DNA of 64,000 nt from CG2-30-36-16 sp964372115. Lineage in GTDB: Bacteria > Bacteroidota > Ignavibacteria > Ignavibacteriales > Ignavibacteriaceae. Below, in pieces: positions 15,309 to 24,571 of this stretch. The stretch's first letter is position 1; each line of letters opens with the position of its first letter. The DNA is taken from positions 17,495 through 81,494 of the forward strand of contig CAYJPN010000027.1 of assembly GCA_964372115.1 (NCBI GenBank), in the 5' to 3' direction. The notes beneath the pieces were generated by a model. It did not search any database, was not told the DNA's origin, and saw nothing but the letters and a program-made list of their open reading frames with translations. The position numbers and the translations under genes were made by a program.

Positions 15309-15997
15309 TAAATGGAAAGAAAATATTAGCTATTATACCAGCTCGCGGTGGTAGCAAAGGAATTCCGCGAAAGAACATAAAAATGTTAGCAGGCAAACCT
15401 CTAATTGCATGGACAATTGAAGAAGCAAAAAAGTCAAAATATATTGATCGTTTAATTTTATCTTCTGAGGATGATGAAATAATTAGTGTTGCTCAAGAGT
15501 GGGGATGTGAAGTACCTTTTGTTCGTCCCAAAGAACTGGCACAAGATGAAACTCCAGGAATTGAACCGGTAATTCATGCAATAAATACGTTATCAGAAAA
15601 ATATGATTATGTTTGTTTATTACAGCCGACTTCGCCGCTAAGGAAAGTTGAAGACATTGATGGCTGTATTTCCAAATGTATTGAATTTGAAGCACCATCT
15701 TGTGTAAGCATTGTTGAGGTTGATAAAAACCCCTACTGGATGTATGAAATTGGAAAAGATGAAGTCTTAAAACCATTATTCGCTAACAATAAAGCAACTA
15801 GAAGACAAGATTTACCAAAAATTTATGCTTTGAATGGAGCTGTTTATGTTTCTTCAGCTAATGAAATAATTAATAAAAGAAAATTTGTAACTGAAAATAC
15901 TGTTAGCTTTGAAATGGCAAAAAAGAGTTCAGTTGATATTGATGAAATTATTGACTTTAAATTTTCTGAATTAATAATTGAAGATAATAATAAATGA
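15305..15997 (+). CDS. legF: CMP-legionaminate synthase LegF (NeuA-like cytidylyltransferase)
   Basis: A 230-residue cytidylyltransferase with IPARGGSKGIPRKNIKMLAG (10-29), the substrate loop LLQPTSPLRKVEDID, and a C-terminal DIDEIIDF motif. It activates the nine-carbon sugar with CMP for transfer. It overlaps its neighbours by four bases on both sides, so it belongs to a tightly coupled operon. PseF/NeuA homologues share the same motifs; the legionaminate assignment follows from the operon. Confidence 0.88.
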   Translation: MINGKKILAIIPARGGSKGIPRKNIKMLAGKPLIAWTIEEAKKSKYIDRLILSSEDDEIISVAQEWGCEVPFVRPKELAQDETPGIEPVIHAINTLSEKYDYVCLLQPTSPLRKVEDIDGCISKCIEFEAPSCVSIVEVDKNPYWMYEIGKDEVLKPLFANNKATRRQDLPKIYALNGAVYVSSANEIINKRKFVTENTVSFEMAKKSSVDIDEIIDFKFSELIIEDNNK

Positions 15998-16857
15998 ATC
16001 ATAGAATTATTGCCAGGCTTGATATAAAAGGTCCCAATTTAGTTAAAGGTATCCATCTCGAAGGTCTACGTGTATTAGGTTCACCTGAAGACTTTGCGGA
16101 ATACTATTATGAAAATGGGGCTGATGAATTATTTTACCAGGACGTTGTAGCAAGTTTGTATGAAAGAAATAGTCTTGATGATATTATCACTCGAACTGCG
16201 AAGATGGCATTCATCCCTCTAACTGTAGGGGGAGGTATTAGATGCATTTCCGACATTAATAGAGTTTTAAGAGCAGGGGCAGATAAAGTTTCTATAAATA
16301 CAGCGGCTATTAAAAATACAAAATTTATAGAGGAAGCTGTCAAGGTTTTTGGGTCTTCGACCATAGTTGTTGCTATTGAAGCTATTAAACAAAACAATGG
16401 TAAATATTTAGCATATACTGATAATGGCAGGGAGTATACAGGAATTGATGTGATTGAATGGGCAAAAAAGGTGGAATCTCTTGGGGCTGGTGAGATTTGT
16501 TTAACCTCTGTGGACATGGAAGGTACGGGGTTAGGCTTTGATTTAGAATTGACAAGAATGGTTTCGGATGTTTGTACTATACCTGTAATTGCTCATGGTG
16601 GTGCAGGTTGCACGGAGGATGTGAGAAAAGTTATACAGTATGCGAATGCTGATGCTGTTGCTTTAGCTTCTGTTATTCATTATGGATTTATTAGAACAAT
16701 TACAAATAAAGCCAATAACAGAGATGAAGGTAATTTCGAATTTTTAAAAAAAGGGTCTGTTTTCAAAAAAATCAGTCCTACTACTCTTCTTGAAATAAAA
16801 GAATATCTTCATAATAATGGAACTTATTGTAGATATAAAGCTTTGGAGAATAAGTGA
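15994..16857 (+). CDS. HisF-like ammonia-lyase/cyclase paralogue of sugar amidation
   Basis: A 287-residue (beta/alpha)8 barrel of the HisF family, longer than the usual ~253, with the start RIIARLDIKGPNLVKGIHLE. The first catalytic Asp is present (Asp10), but the second, in the normal IDAK motif, is Glu (IVVAIEAIKQ, Glu129). Together with the HisH-like and amidotransferase genes directly after it, this marks the polysaccharide paralogue (as with Pseudomonas WbpG and its HisH/HisF partners) that channels ammonia from glutamine to an N-acetyl-sugar amidotransferase rather than making histidine. Confidence 0.85.
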   Translation: MNHRIIARLDIKGPNLVKGIHLEGLRVLGSPEDFAEYYYENGADELFYQDVVASLYERNSLDDIITRTAKMAFIPLTVGGGIRCISDINRVLRAGADKVSINTAAIKNTKFIEEAVKVFGSSTIVVAIEAIKQNNGKYLAYTDNGREYTGIDVIEWAKKVESLGAGEICLTSVDMEGTGLGFDLELTRMVSDVCTIPVIAHGGAGCTEDVRKVIQYANADAVALASVIHYGFIRTITNKANNRDEGNFEFLKKGSVFKKISPTTLLEIKEYLHNNGTYCRYKALENK

Positions 16858-16859
16858 AT

Positions 16860-17513
16860 ATGAAGAATATCGCTATTATAGATTATAAAATGGGGAACCT
16901 ATTCAGTGTGAATCAAGCATGTATAAATGTTGGACTACAACCATTTATAACGAATGACAAAAAATTAATAAGAGATGCCGATGCAATAATTTTACCGGGC
17001 GTGGGCTCGTTTGGCGAGGCAATGAAAAACCTTTCTGATCTAGATTTGATAGATATATTTAGGGAAGTAATATATGATTCCAAACCATTTTTAGGAATAT
17101 GCCTTGGGTTCCAATTGTTGTTTTCAGAAAGTGAAGAGTTCGGAATTACAAAGGGATTGGGAGTTTTTGAAGGAAGAGTTAAAAAATTCAATGGTGGAAC
17201 ATATCTAAAAAGAAAAATTAAAGTACCACAAATTGGTTGGAATAAAATAATACCATATAATGAAGAAAAATGGACGAATTCTTTATTAAATGGTGTGAGT
17301 TTTGGTGAGTTTATGTATTTTGTTCATTCGTTTTTTGTAGAAACAGATGCAAAAGAAATTTTACTTACTAAAACGGACTATGAAGGCTTTGAATATTGTT
17401 CCAGTATTCAATTTAATAATATATTTGCTTCTCAATTTCATCCTGAGAAAAGTGCTCAAGAGGGTATAAAGGTTTATAAAAATTTTGCAAAAATGATAAA
17501 TGGAGATAATTAA
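16860..17513 (+). CDS. HisH-like glutamine amidotransferase subunit
   Basis: A 217-residue class-I glutaminase. It has YKMGNLFSV, ILPGVGSFGEAM, the nucleophile elbow FLGICLGFQLLF (Cys81) and the catalytic His-Glu in SQFHPEKSAQ near 197. It supplies ammonia to the preceding HisF-like protein. The ATG at 16860 is chosen over a GTG at 16854 that overlaps the previous stop. It is sandwiched between the HisF-like and PP-loop genes with overlaps, so it serves the sugar amidation step, not histidine synthesis. Confidence 0.88.
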   Translation: MKNIAIIDYKMGNLFSVNQACINVGLQPFITNDKKLIRDADAIILPGVGSFGEAMKNLSDLDLIDIFREVIYDSKPFLGICLGFQLLFSESEEFGITKGLGVFEGRVKKFNGGTYLKRKIKVPQIGWNKIIPYNEEKWTNSLLNGVSFGEFMYFVHSFFVETDAKEILLTKTDYEGFEYCSSIQFNNIFASQFHPEKSAQEGIKVYKNFAKMINGDN

Positions 17514-18742
17514 TGAATAAAAATTTAGTTACATACTATGGCCTTCCACAAGAAATTAAATTTTGCAAAAAATGTGTTATGTCAAATCAGAGGCCCGCAT
17601 CAACCGCAGAGTTCAAACATACTATCAATAGTAAGAAGGTTACAATGAATATTGATGATGATGGTATTTGCGACGCATGCAGACAAGCAGAAAAAAAAGA
17701 AAAAATAGATTGGGAAAATAGAGAGGAAGAATTATTAAAATTATTAGATAAGCATAGAAGAAATGATGGATACTATGATTGTTTAGTGCCTGGAAGTGGC
17801 GGAAAGGACAGTTCATTCCAATCTCACATTCTAAAATACAAATATGGTATGCATCCTCTTACAGTAACCTGGCCACCAATTATGTATACAGATTATGGAT
17901 ACAGGAACTTCCGTAAATGGATTGAAGTAGGGGGTTTCGATAATATAAGCTTTAACCAAAACGGTAGAGCTATGCAGTTTTTAACAAAACTTTCCATAGA
18001 AAATTTATTTCATCCATTTCAAACTTTTATAATTGGGCAAAAAAATATTGGGCCTAAAATAGCTGCAAAATATGGAATACCTCTTGTATTTTATGGTGAA
18101 AACGAAGCTGAATATGGGAATCCTATAGCAGATAATGCAACTTCTTTACGCGATCAATCTTATTTTACTATGAACAATTTAGATGAAATGTATCTTGGTG
18201 GTGTTTCGATAAAGGAACTTCAAGAAAAACACAAAATCCCTTTGGTTGATTTAATGGCATTTTTACCTGCACCTGCTTATGAACTTGAACGTTCAAATGT
18301 AGAAGTTCACTATTTAGGTTATTACTTAAAATGGACGCCACAGGAAGTATATTATTATGCAGTTGAAAATACTGGTTTTGAAGCCCGACCCTTCAGGACT
18401 CAAGGTACATACAGCAAATACAACAGTATTGATGATAAGATTGATGATCTTCACTATTATACCACATTTATAAAATTTGGTATTGGAAGAGCAACCTATG
18501 ATGCCTCACAAGAAATTAGGAATAAACATGTAACTCGTGTAGAAGGACAAGTACTTGTTAAAAAATTTGATGGTGAATTTCCGGATAAATATTTTAATGA
18601 GATAATGGAATACTTAAAAATTGATCCAGAGTATTTTAAGAATGAATTAACTGATAAATTTAGATCCCCTCACCTTTGGAAGAAAGTTTATGGAGAATGG
18701 AAATTGAGGCATACAGTTAATGGTGATGGGATTGATGATTAA
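17513..18742 (+). CDS. N-acetyl sugar amidotransferase (WbpG/PseA/LegX type)
   Basis: A 409-residue PP-loop ATPase with paired cysteines (FCKKC 17-21 and CDAC 53-56) and the ATP motif PGSGGKDSS (93-101). Members of this family (WbpG, PseA) convert an acetamido group into an acetamidino group using ammonia from HisH/HisF-like partners, which are encoded just upstream. Position after legF suggests an amidinated legionaminic acid, but the WlbA-B-C uronic acid made from genes at 31.9-34.5 kb is an alternative substrate, as in Pseudomonas O antigens. The C-terminal part is duplicated as a fragment at about 19645-19755. Confidence 0.88.
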   Translation: MNKNLVTYYGLPQEIKFCKKCVMSNQRPASTAEFKHTINSKKVTMNIDDDGICDACRQAEKKEKIDWENREEELLKLLDKHRRNDGYYDCLVPGSGGKDSSFQSHILKYKYGMHPLTVTWPPIMYTDYGYRNFRKWIEVGGFDNISFNQNGRAMQFLTKLSIENLFHPFQTFIIGQKNIGPKIAAKYGIPLVFYGENEAEYGNPIADNATSLRDQSYFTMNNLDEMYLGGVSIKELQEKHKIPLVDLMAFLPAPAYELERSNVEVHYLGYYLKWTPQEVYYYAVENTGFEARPFRTQGTYSKYNSIDDKIDDLHYYTTFIKFGIGRATYDASQEIRNKHVTRVEGQVLVKKFDGEFPDKYFNEIMEYLKIDPEYFKNELTDKFRSPHLWKKVYGEWKLRHTVNGDGIDD

Positions 18743-18775
18743 TAATTTTTGTTAAACTAAATAAAGGTATATAAA

Positions 18776-19546
18776 ATGAAAGAAAACTGGCGCATTTGGG
18801 ATAAAGATAAAGAATATGGCGATTTATTTTTTAAGAGAGCGATTGGTGAGTTACCTGAAATGGAATCCAGTAAAGCACTTGCTCATATTGTTGCAAAATA
18901 TGTAAATAAAAATGACAAAATATTGGATATTGGTTGTGGGGGGGGGCATTATTTAAGAAGTCTTGATAAAATTTTAAACAAAGACTTCAGATATGAAGGA
19001 ATAGATCAAACTGAATATTACATTGAAAGAGCAAGAGAAGCCTTTTCGCTTGCAGTGAATGAAAATGGTTATCGTACCGAAACATGTTTTAAGGTTGGGG
19101 ATATTTTTAATATACCGGTCGAAGATAATAATGCTGAGATTGTTATATGTAATAATGTGTTACTTCATCTTCCTTCAATTGAAAAGCCACTTGCAGAATT
19201 AATTCGAGTCAGCAAAAAACATATAATAATTAGGACTCTAATAGGTACTAGTTCCTTTCGAATTAAACAAATAGAACAACCTGAAGAGTATGATGAAAGT
19301 GGGAAACCATCGAATTTTCATTATTATAATATCTATTCGGAAAATTATGTTAAGAGATCATTAGATAATTTGGGTGTAAATTCCTATTCATTTTTTGATG
19401 ATGTAGATTACAATCCATCTATCTTTGGTGGCACATCTAATTTTGTGGGTAAAAAACCAGATGACTTGACTACATCTATTGATGGAATTCAATTAAATGT
19501 TTATGTTTTGCAACCTTGGAAGTTTGTAATTATTCAGAAAAAATAA
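18776..19546 (+). CDS. SAM-dependent methyltransferase, likely sugar-modifying
   Basis: A 256-residue class-I methyltransferase with motif I ILDIGCGGGHYLRSL (about 54-68), YEGIDQTEYYIERA and an ICNNVLLHLP segment. It follows the amidotransferase by 33 bases. In Campylobacter an N-methylated acetamidino legionaminic acid is known, made by an amidotransferase and a methyltransferase, so this may methylate the same residue. This role is inferred from position only. AAAGGTAT 6-7 bases before the ATG may serve as ribosome site. Confidence 0.75.
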   Translation: MKENWRIWDKDKEYGDLFFKRAIGELPEMESSKALAHIVAKYVNKNDKILDIGCGGGHYLRSLDKILNKDFRYEGIDQTEYYIERAREAFSLAVNENGYRTETCFKVGDIFNIPVEDNNAEIVICNNVLLHLPSIEKPLAELIRVSKKHIIIRTLIGTSSFRIKQIEQPEEYDESGKPSNFHYYNIYSENYVKRSLDNLGVNSYSFFDDVDYNPSIFGGTSNFVGKKPDDLTTSIDGIQLNVYVLQPWKFVIIQKK

Positions 19547-19562
19547 ATTATTCTAGAATTTT

Positions 19563-19871
19563 ATGACATTGGTTATTGTACTGATTTCAATTGCAGTCGC
19601 GAAGTCCATCTCAGAATATTTGACAGTATATTTCCAAATAGATATTGAAATAATGGAATACTTAGAAATATACGCTATGTATTGTAGAGATGGAATTGCT
19701 GATAAATTACGATCTCGACATTTGTGGGTAAAAGTTAATGGTATCTGGAATTTAAGGCAAGGACTAAAAGACTATTTCTGTTTTTACAATTATGAACGAG
19801 TCCATCAAAATTTAAAGTACAAAACGCCAGCTGAGGTATTTTTAAGTAACCATAAAATCAGGTATATATAA
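19563..19871 (+). pseudogene. Chimera: amidotransferase C-terminal scrap plus IS3-type transposase end
   Basis: The open frame (102 codons) joins unlike pieces. The middle (IEIMEYLEIYAMYCRDGIAD, then KLRSRHLWVKVNGIWNLRQ) is a diverged copy of the C-terminus of the amidotransferase at 17513-18742. The end (LKDYFCFYNYERVHQNLKYK followed by TPAEVFLSNH) is the C-terminus of an IS3-family OrfB transposase. The DNA after its stop (TTGGCGCC..., GTGTTAAGTTGGCGC, about 19891-19939) looks like an IS end. A complete IS3 copy probably once stood here and deletion left this joint. Confidence 0.75.
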
Positions 19872-19968
19872 ATACCTAAATTCACATTAAATTGGCGCCG
19901 GTATAACTCCTATCTTTGGGGTAGTGTTAAGTTGGCGCAGATGAATTAGTCTTTAAAGGAGAATGACG

Positions 19969-20943
19969 ATGTTTAATATTGCAATAATCGGTGCAGGTCA
20001 GTTAGGTAGTAGGCATTTGCAAGCATTAAAAAATGTAAAAAAAAAATTAAATGTTTATGTGTTGGACCTTTCTACTGTATCTCTACAAATAGCTCAAGAA
20101 AGATATGGTTCATTTCAAGGATTAGAAAATAGCCATAAGATACATTACCTAAAAAACATTTTTGATTTACCTGCTCAAATTGAGTTGGGAATAATTGCTA
20201 CGAATTCTGATTCAAGATTTGAAGCAGTTAGCAAATTATTACAAAATTCTGAAGTACAGTATTTAATACTTGAGAAATTATTATTTAATAAAAAAGAACA
20301 TTATTTCCTTGCCGAAAAAATATTCTCTGAAAAAAATGTTAAAGTATGGGTCAATTGTAGTATGCGGGCAATGAAATTTTACGCGGAAATCTACGAAAAA
20401 TTACATGGTGAAATATTTAATTATAGAGTGACTGGAAGTAATTATGGTTTAATTACAAATTCAATTCATTATATAGATCACATTGCTTATCTGTCTGGTT
20501 CTGATAATTTTTCAGTTGATACTAGACTACTTCTCAAAGAAGCAATCGACAGTAAAAGAAAAGGATTTCTTGAATTAAATGGGAAGCTTATTGTTGAATT
20601 TGAAAATGGTTGTGTTGGGGAATTTATTAGTTATAAAGGTGGCAATGCACCTTTAGTTGTTGAAATATTCAGTGAGAATTTCAGATGTATTTCAAGAGAA
20701 TCGGAAGGGAAATCTTTTATTTCTTTGTCAAGCACTAATTGGAATTGGTTAGAAAACGATTCAAGAATACCTTACCAAAGCGAAAAGACAACTGAGTTAG
20801 TAAATGGAATACTTGATTCAGGTTCTTGTCCGCTTGTTGATTATCGGGCATCTAAAACACACCATATATCTCTTTTAGAGGCACTTAATAAATTTCTAAA
20901 ACAAAATAAAATATCAAAGGATGATAACTATCCTTTTACTTAA
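19969..20943 (+). CDS. Gfo/Idh/MocA-family sugar oxidoreductase
   Basis: A 324-residue NAD(P)-dependent oxidoreductase with MFNIAIIGAGQLGSRHLQAL at the start and ILEKLLF in place of the family's EKP segment, so catalysis may be altered. The substrate is not evident. The ATG at 19969 is chosen because AAAGGAG (19955-19961) is 7 bases before it; an ATG at 19963 would be too close. It is the first of two neighbouring oxidoreductase genes, which may act in turn on one sugar of the surface polymer. Confidence 0.8.
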   Translation: MFNIAIIGAGQLGSRHLQALKNVKKKLNVYVLDLSTVSLQIAQERYGSFQGLENSHKIHYLKNIFDLPAQIELGIIATNSDSRFEAVSKLLQNSEVQYLILEKLLFNKKEHYFLAEKIFSEKNVKVWVNCSMRAMKFYAEIYEKLHGEIFNYRVTGSNYGLITNSIHYIDHIAYLSGSDNFSVDTRLLLKEAIDSKRKGFLELNGKLIVEFENGCVGEFISYKGGNAPLVVEIFSENFRCISRESEGKSFISLSSTNWNWLENDSRIPYQSEKTTELVNGILDSGSCPLVDYRASKTHHISLLEALNKFLKQNKISKDDNYPFT

Positions 20944-20958
20944 AAAGCGAAAGTAAAT

Positions 20959-21906
20959 ATGGAAAAAGAACAAGTATTGCTTATAGGTGCGGGATCTATG
21001 GCTGTAGAATATGCAAAAGTTCTGTCTGAATTAAACATCACCCCTATTGTTATTTGCAGAAGCGAAAAGTCGGCAGAATCTTTTTTACAAAAAACCGCTA
21101 TAGAAGCAAAAAGTGGTGGGTTAAAAAAATATTTTCAGGATAAGCTTAGTTATCCTCGAAGGGCTATTGTATGTGTAAGCGAAAAACAACTTGGAATAGT
21201 TACATTGTTTCTATTACAACACAATATTGAAAATATTTTAGTTGAAAAACCAGGCGGATTTAACGAAGAAGAAATTCAAAATATTGACAATATTTCTAAA
21301 GAAAAAAAAATAAATGTTTTTGTTGGTTACAACAGAAGATTTTATTCATCAGTATTAAAAGCAAAAGAACTAATTAAGGAAGATGGTGGGGTAACATCTT
21401 TCTTTTTTGAATTTACAGAATGGGGGCATGTTATTGAAAAACTTATCAAAGAAGATGGAGTAAAAGAAAATTGGTTTTTGCATAACTCTACACATGTTAT
21501 TGATTTAGCATTTTATTTAGGTGGTAAACCAAAAGAATCATGTAGTTATATATCGGGGTCCCTAAAATGGCATCCATCAGCTTCAATTTTTACTGGTGCT
21601 GGTATCTCCGAAACTGGTGCGCTTTTTTCTTATCAAGCTAATTGGGAAGCCCCAGGTAGATGGGGAGTTGAAGTATTAACTAATAACTATCGATTAATAT
21701 TTCGTCCGATGGAAAAGCTACAAATTCAAAAAAAAGGTAACATTTTAATCGAAGAAGAATTAATTGACGATATTTTAGATAAAGAATACAAACCCGGTCT
21801 TTATAGACAGACGAAAGCATTTTTAGATAATCCCGATAGTTTATTGAATATTAAAGAGCAAGTGGCTATGCTTCATATTTACGATAGAATATTAAATGGG
21901 CAATAA
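20959..21906 (+). CDS. Gfo/Idh/MocA-family oxidoreductase, second gene
   Basis: A 315-residue oxidoreductase with LLIGAGSMAVEYAKVL at the start and the conserved LVEKPGGF (EKP) motif near residue 95-102, then FVGYNRRFY and a downstream WFLHNSTHVIDLAFYLGG in the substrate domain. Unlike its neighbour it keeps the EKP motif. It starts 15 bases after the previous stop. Its role in the polysaccharide is inferred from location. Confidence 0.8.
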   Translation: MEKEQVLLIGAGSMAVEYAKVLSELNITPIVICRSEKSAESFLQKTAIEAKSGGLKKYFQDKLSYPRRAIVCVSEKQLGIVTLFLLQHNIENILVEKPGGFNEEEIQNIDNISKEKKINVFVGYNRRFYSSVLKAKELIKEDGGVTSFFFEFTEWGHVIEKLIKEDGVKENWFLHNSTHVIDLAFYLGGKPKESCSYISGSLKWHPSASIFTGAGISETGALFSYQANWEAPGRWGVEVLTNNYRLIFRPMEKLQIQKKGNILIEEELIDDILDKEYKPGLYRQTKAFLDNPDSLLNIKEQVAMLHIYDRILNGQ

Positions 21907-21984
21907 TTGCCAAACTTAACAATTCCATTGATAGTCAAGGTTGCCCCAATAAAAATTTTAACAAACAAGTATTTCGCCTTTTCT

Positions 21985-22430
21985 GTAACAAGGTACTTCG
22001 TTTATTCTCTAAAGTTCATACAGGCAATATTTATTGCAGCAACACTGGGGCCCGTATTATTTTGGCTTTTTGGGATTTATCTGCAAGTGTTAAGTCCAAG
22101 AATCGCATAAAGGAAAGACGATCCAAGATAGCGTATTCCACCATATCGTCGCTGACATTGTAGTAGCGTTGCAAAATCAGTATCTTAAACATGAGTACGT
22201 AATCATACGGGCGCGCTCCTCCGATCCTTTTCCTTCTTTATACAAAGCTTCTTCAAGCAGTGGGCGGAACAGTTCAAAGTCTAAGCGTTCTTTTAGTTTT
22301 ATCAGCGGTCTTTGGTTGCCGTTAGTTGGTCTAAGCGAAGTGATTCGTCAAATAATCCTTTTGCGTGTTTGTGTTTGTATTTTCCGTGGCTCACTTAATA
22401 TCTCTCATTTATTACTACTGTAAAAATACA
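21985..22430 (-). pseudogene. Degenerate IS5-family transposase N-terminal part
   Basis: On the - strand, frames can be pieced together as SHGKYKHKHAKGLFDESLRL, ERLDFELFRPLLEEALYK and YDYVLMFKILILQRYYNVSD, then DDMVEYAILDRLSFMRFLDL. This is the DUF772 N-terminal domain of IS5-type transposases. At least two frameshifts and an in-frame stop near 22039 break it and the catalytic half is absent. It lies between the oxidoreductase genes and wzx. Confidence 0.8.
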
Positions 22431-22436
22431 ACTTTA

Positions 22437-23034
22437 CTTTTTATCTTTGTTTATTTCCCTTTTTATTAACTCTTGCAAGAGTTTTTAGAGATGCCCTTAA
22501 GAAGACTCTATGCGGTTTTCTTAGTGCCAATTTTGAATTAGTTAAAAAATCAGTTCACGGAAATATATTTTCTCTTTTCCACTAAACTCAGCGGGGAATC
22601 TTTGCTCTTAAATAAATGACTTTTTCAGTGGCGATATTTACTCTCCGCCCTCCACCCAGAACAAGTTACACCGCAAAATCCAATTTCTGTTGATCATACT
22701 ATAGGAAGGAGATATACTCTGCTGCTGAAATCTGGCTAGATAGGGGGAATAAATTCTATGCATTTTTCACCTTTCTCAAAAAATTAAATTAATAATCGAT
22801 ACAATCGATTCCTTAAAATTCTTGATTCGTTACTTTATAAAATACACAAAAACGAAATCCAATTTCCCAGCTGATGAAGTCTTAACGCAAATTTTATTTC
22901 TTGTAGATTGAGATTTTATAAAAAAGGGCATGGTACTTTTCAGGGACTGGCCGCTTGTTTTTTGTAATTTCACTATTTTTCAATAATAATAAAAAATTAA
23001 TGAATAATAACCTATACGAAATGTTTTATTTGTA
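22437..23034. other. Long intergenic stretch, no gene seen
   Basis: About 600 bp with stops in all frames. The base composition is slightly less A/T-rich around 22560-22740 than in neighbouring genes, and a small inverted repeat AATCGATACAATCGATT lies at about 22795. It probably holds leftovers of the IS5-type insertion and the promoter of the wzx-wzy segment. Confidence 0.5.
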
Positions 23035-23043
23035 ATGCTGATG

Positions 23044-24519
23044 ATGAATTTATATAGTCTTAAAATTAAAAAAATACTCAATTTATTTGGAAGAGATACA
23101 AAACAATTTCTTTCACATTCAAAAAACTATGTAACGGGCGACTTTTTTAGTAAAGGTCTTGTTTTTATTAGCATTCCAATTTATACTCGATTATTAACTA
23201 CATCAGAATACGGGGTCTTGTCTTTATATCTATCTTTTTATACTCTTTTTTCGATAATTCTTAATTTTGGTATTATTGGCTCGATTACAAGATATTATTT
23301 TGAAGAGACCACTGATTTTAATGAATTTCTGGGGAGCAATGTTACATTTTTAATTATAGTTAATGCATGCTTAATTTTTGTTTTTTATTTATTGGCGCCA
23401 ACGTTAGCTAGAGCATTTAATGTAAAAGGTGATATTCTTTTTTATTCAATATTAACTTCAAGTTTTGTAATTCTTTTCAATACTTATACTGCATTTTTAG
23501 TGGCTATCAAAGACAGCAGAAAGTTTGCATTATTAAATATAGTTAAAAATCTGATTGTTCTTATTTTATCAGTCTTTTTAATTTTAGAATTGAGCGAAGA
23601 CAAGTATTTAGGTCGGGTTTATGCTCAGATACTAATATTTTTGATTTTCAGTATTTATAGTTTTTTCAAATTTAGGCAATTTTGTTTATTTACAGTTAGG
23701 TGGAAGTATTTGAAATATTCTCTTTTGCTTGGTCTACCATTAATTTTTCATTCAATTTCTGCTTATATTTTAGGCACGTTTGACCAAATAATAATAAATC
23801 AATTGATGGGTGAAAAATACACGGGATTATATTCTTTTGCATACCAGATAGGGATGATAATTCAAGTGATTATTATCGGTTCATTTAGATCTTATAGTCC
23901 GGCGACTTTTGATATGCTAAATAAAAGTAATTTTAAAGGAGTAAATACTTTAACGAGTAATTATATCAGTTTAATATTTTCTTTTTCAATAATCTTAATT
24001 TTATTTTCGAAAGAGATAGTCATAATATTTGCAGATAAAAAGTATTCGGGAACGGTAGAATTGATTCCAATTATTATTTTAGGATATAGCTTTTTCTTTT
24101 TATATCAACTTTATTCAAATGTAACATTTTTCATGAAGCAGACTACTTTGTTGGCTCTAGCCACCGTTGTGGCAGGAATTATAAATGTTATTTTAAATTA
24201 CATGTTTATTCCAATATATGGTATAAAGGCAGCAGCTTATAATACAGCTATTTCTTTTTTCCTTTTATTTTTCTTTCACTATTTAAACAAGCTATATATT
24301 ATTAAAGAGAAACATTTATTGCCTTTAAGAATGCTATTTCCAGGAATATTTGTAGTATGCATATCCCTTATTTCCAATAATATTATAAACTCGCTTTGTA
24401 CGGTATACTATTATAATATAATCGGTAGATTTTTTGCAATGCTTTTTTTTATAAGTCTTCTAAATATTAAAAAATTTCCAATGCTCTTGAATAAGATTGG
24501 TAAAGATGGTAGTGTTTAA
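23044..24519 (+). CDS. wzx: Wzx-type oligosaccharide flippase
   Basis: A ~491-residue polytopic membrane protein with about 12-14 hydrophobic segments and the typical N-terminal YVTGDFFSKGLVFISIPIYT, then RLLTTSEYGVLSLYL (polysaccharide biosynthesis family). It should flip lipid-linked repeat units across the inner membrane. Three in-frame ATGs (23035, 23041, 23044) could serve; none has a clear ribosome site. The downstream polymerase-like protein fits a Wzx/Wzy-dependent pathway. Confidence 0.85.
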   Translation: MNLYSLKIKKILNLFGRDTKQFLSHSKNYVTGDFFSKGLVFISIPIYTRLLTTSEYGVLSLYLSFYTLFSIILNFGIIGSITRYYFEETTDFNEFLGSNVTFLIIVNACLIFVFYLLAPTLARAFNVKGDILFYSILTSSFVILFNTYTAFLVAIKDSRKFALLNIVKNLIVLILSVFLILELSEDKYLGRVYAQILIFLIFSIYSFFKFRQFCLFTVRWKYLKYSLLLGLPLIFHSISAYILGTFDQIIINQLMGEKYTGLYSFAYQIGMIIQVIIIGSFRSYSPATFDMLNKSNFKGVNTLTSNYISLIFSFSIILILFSKEIVIIFADKKYSGTVELIPIIILGYSFFFLYQLYSNVTFFMKQTTLLALATVVAGIINVILNYMFIPIYGIKAAAYNTAISFFLLFFFHYLNKLYIIKEKHLLPLRMLFPGIFVVCISLISNNIINSLCTVYYYNIIGRFFAMLFFISLLNIKKFPMLLNKIGKDGSV

Positions 24520-24571
24520 GAAACCATGGATTTATTTTGATTTTTCAATGATTTTCTAATTATCTATTATT

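Noticed and set aside
15994..17513. Histidine biosynthesis genes hisF and hisH
   Set aside because: No other his gene is present, HisF has a changed catalytic residue, and the sugar amidotransferase follows directly.
19563..19640. A real membrane protein start (MTLVIVLISIAVAK)
   Set aside because: The hydrophobic start is joined to two unrelated gene scraps, so the open frame is accidental.
21907..22423. Two + strand ORFs of 67 and 84 codons
   Set aside because: They are antisense to a recognisable IS5-type transposase remnant and have no protein-like composition.
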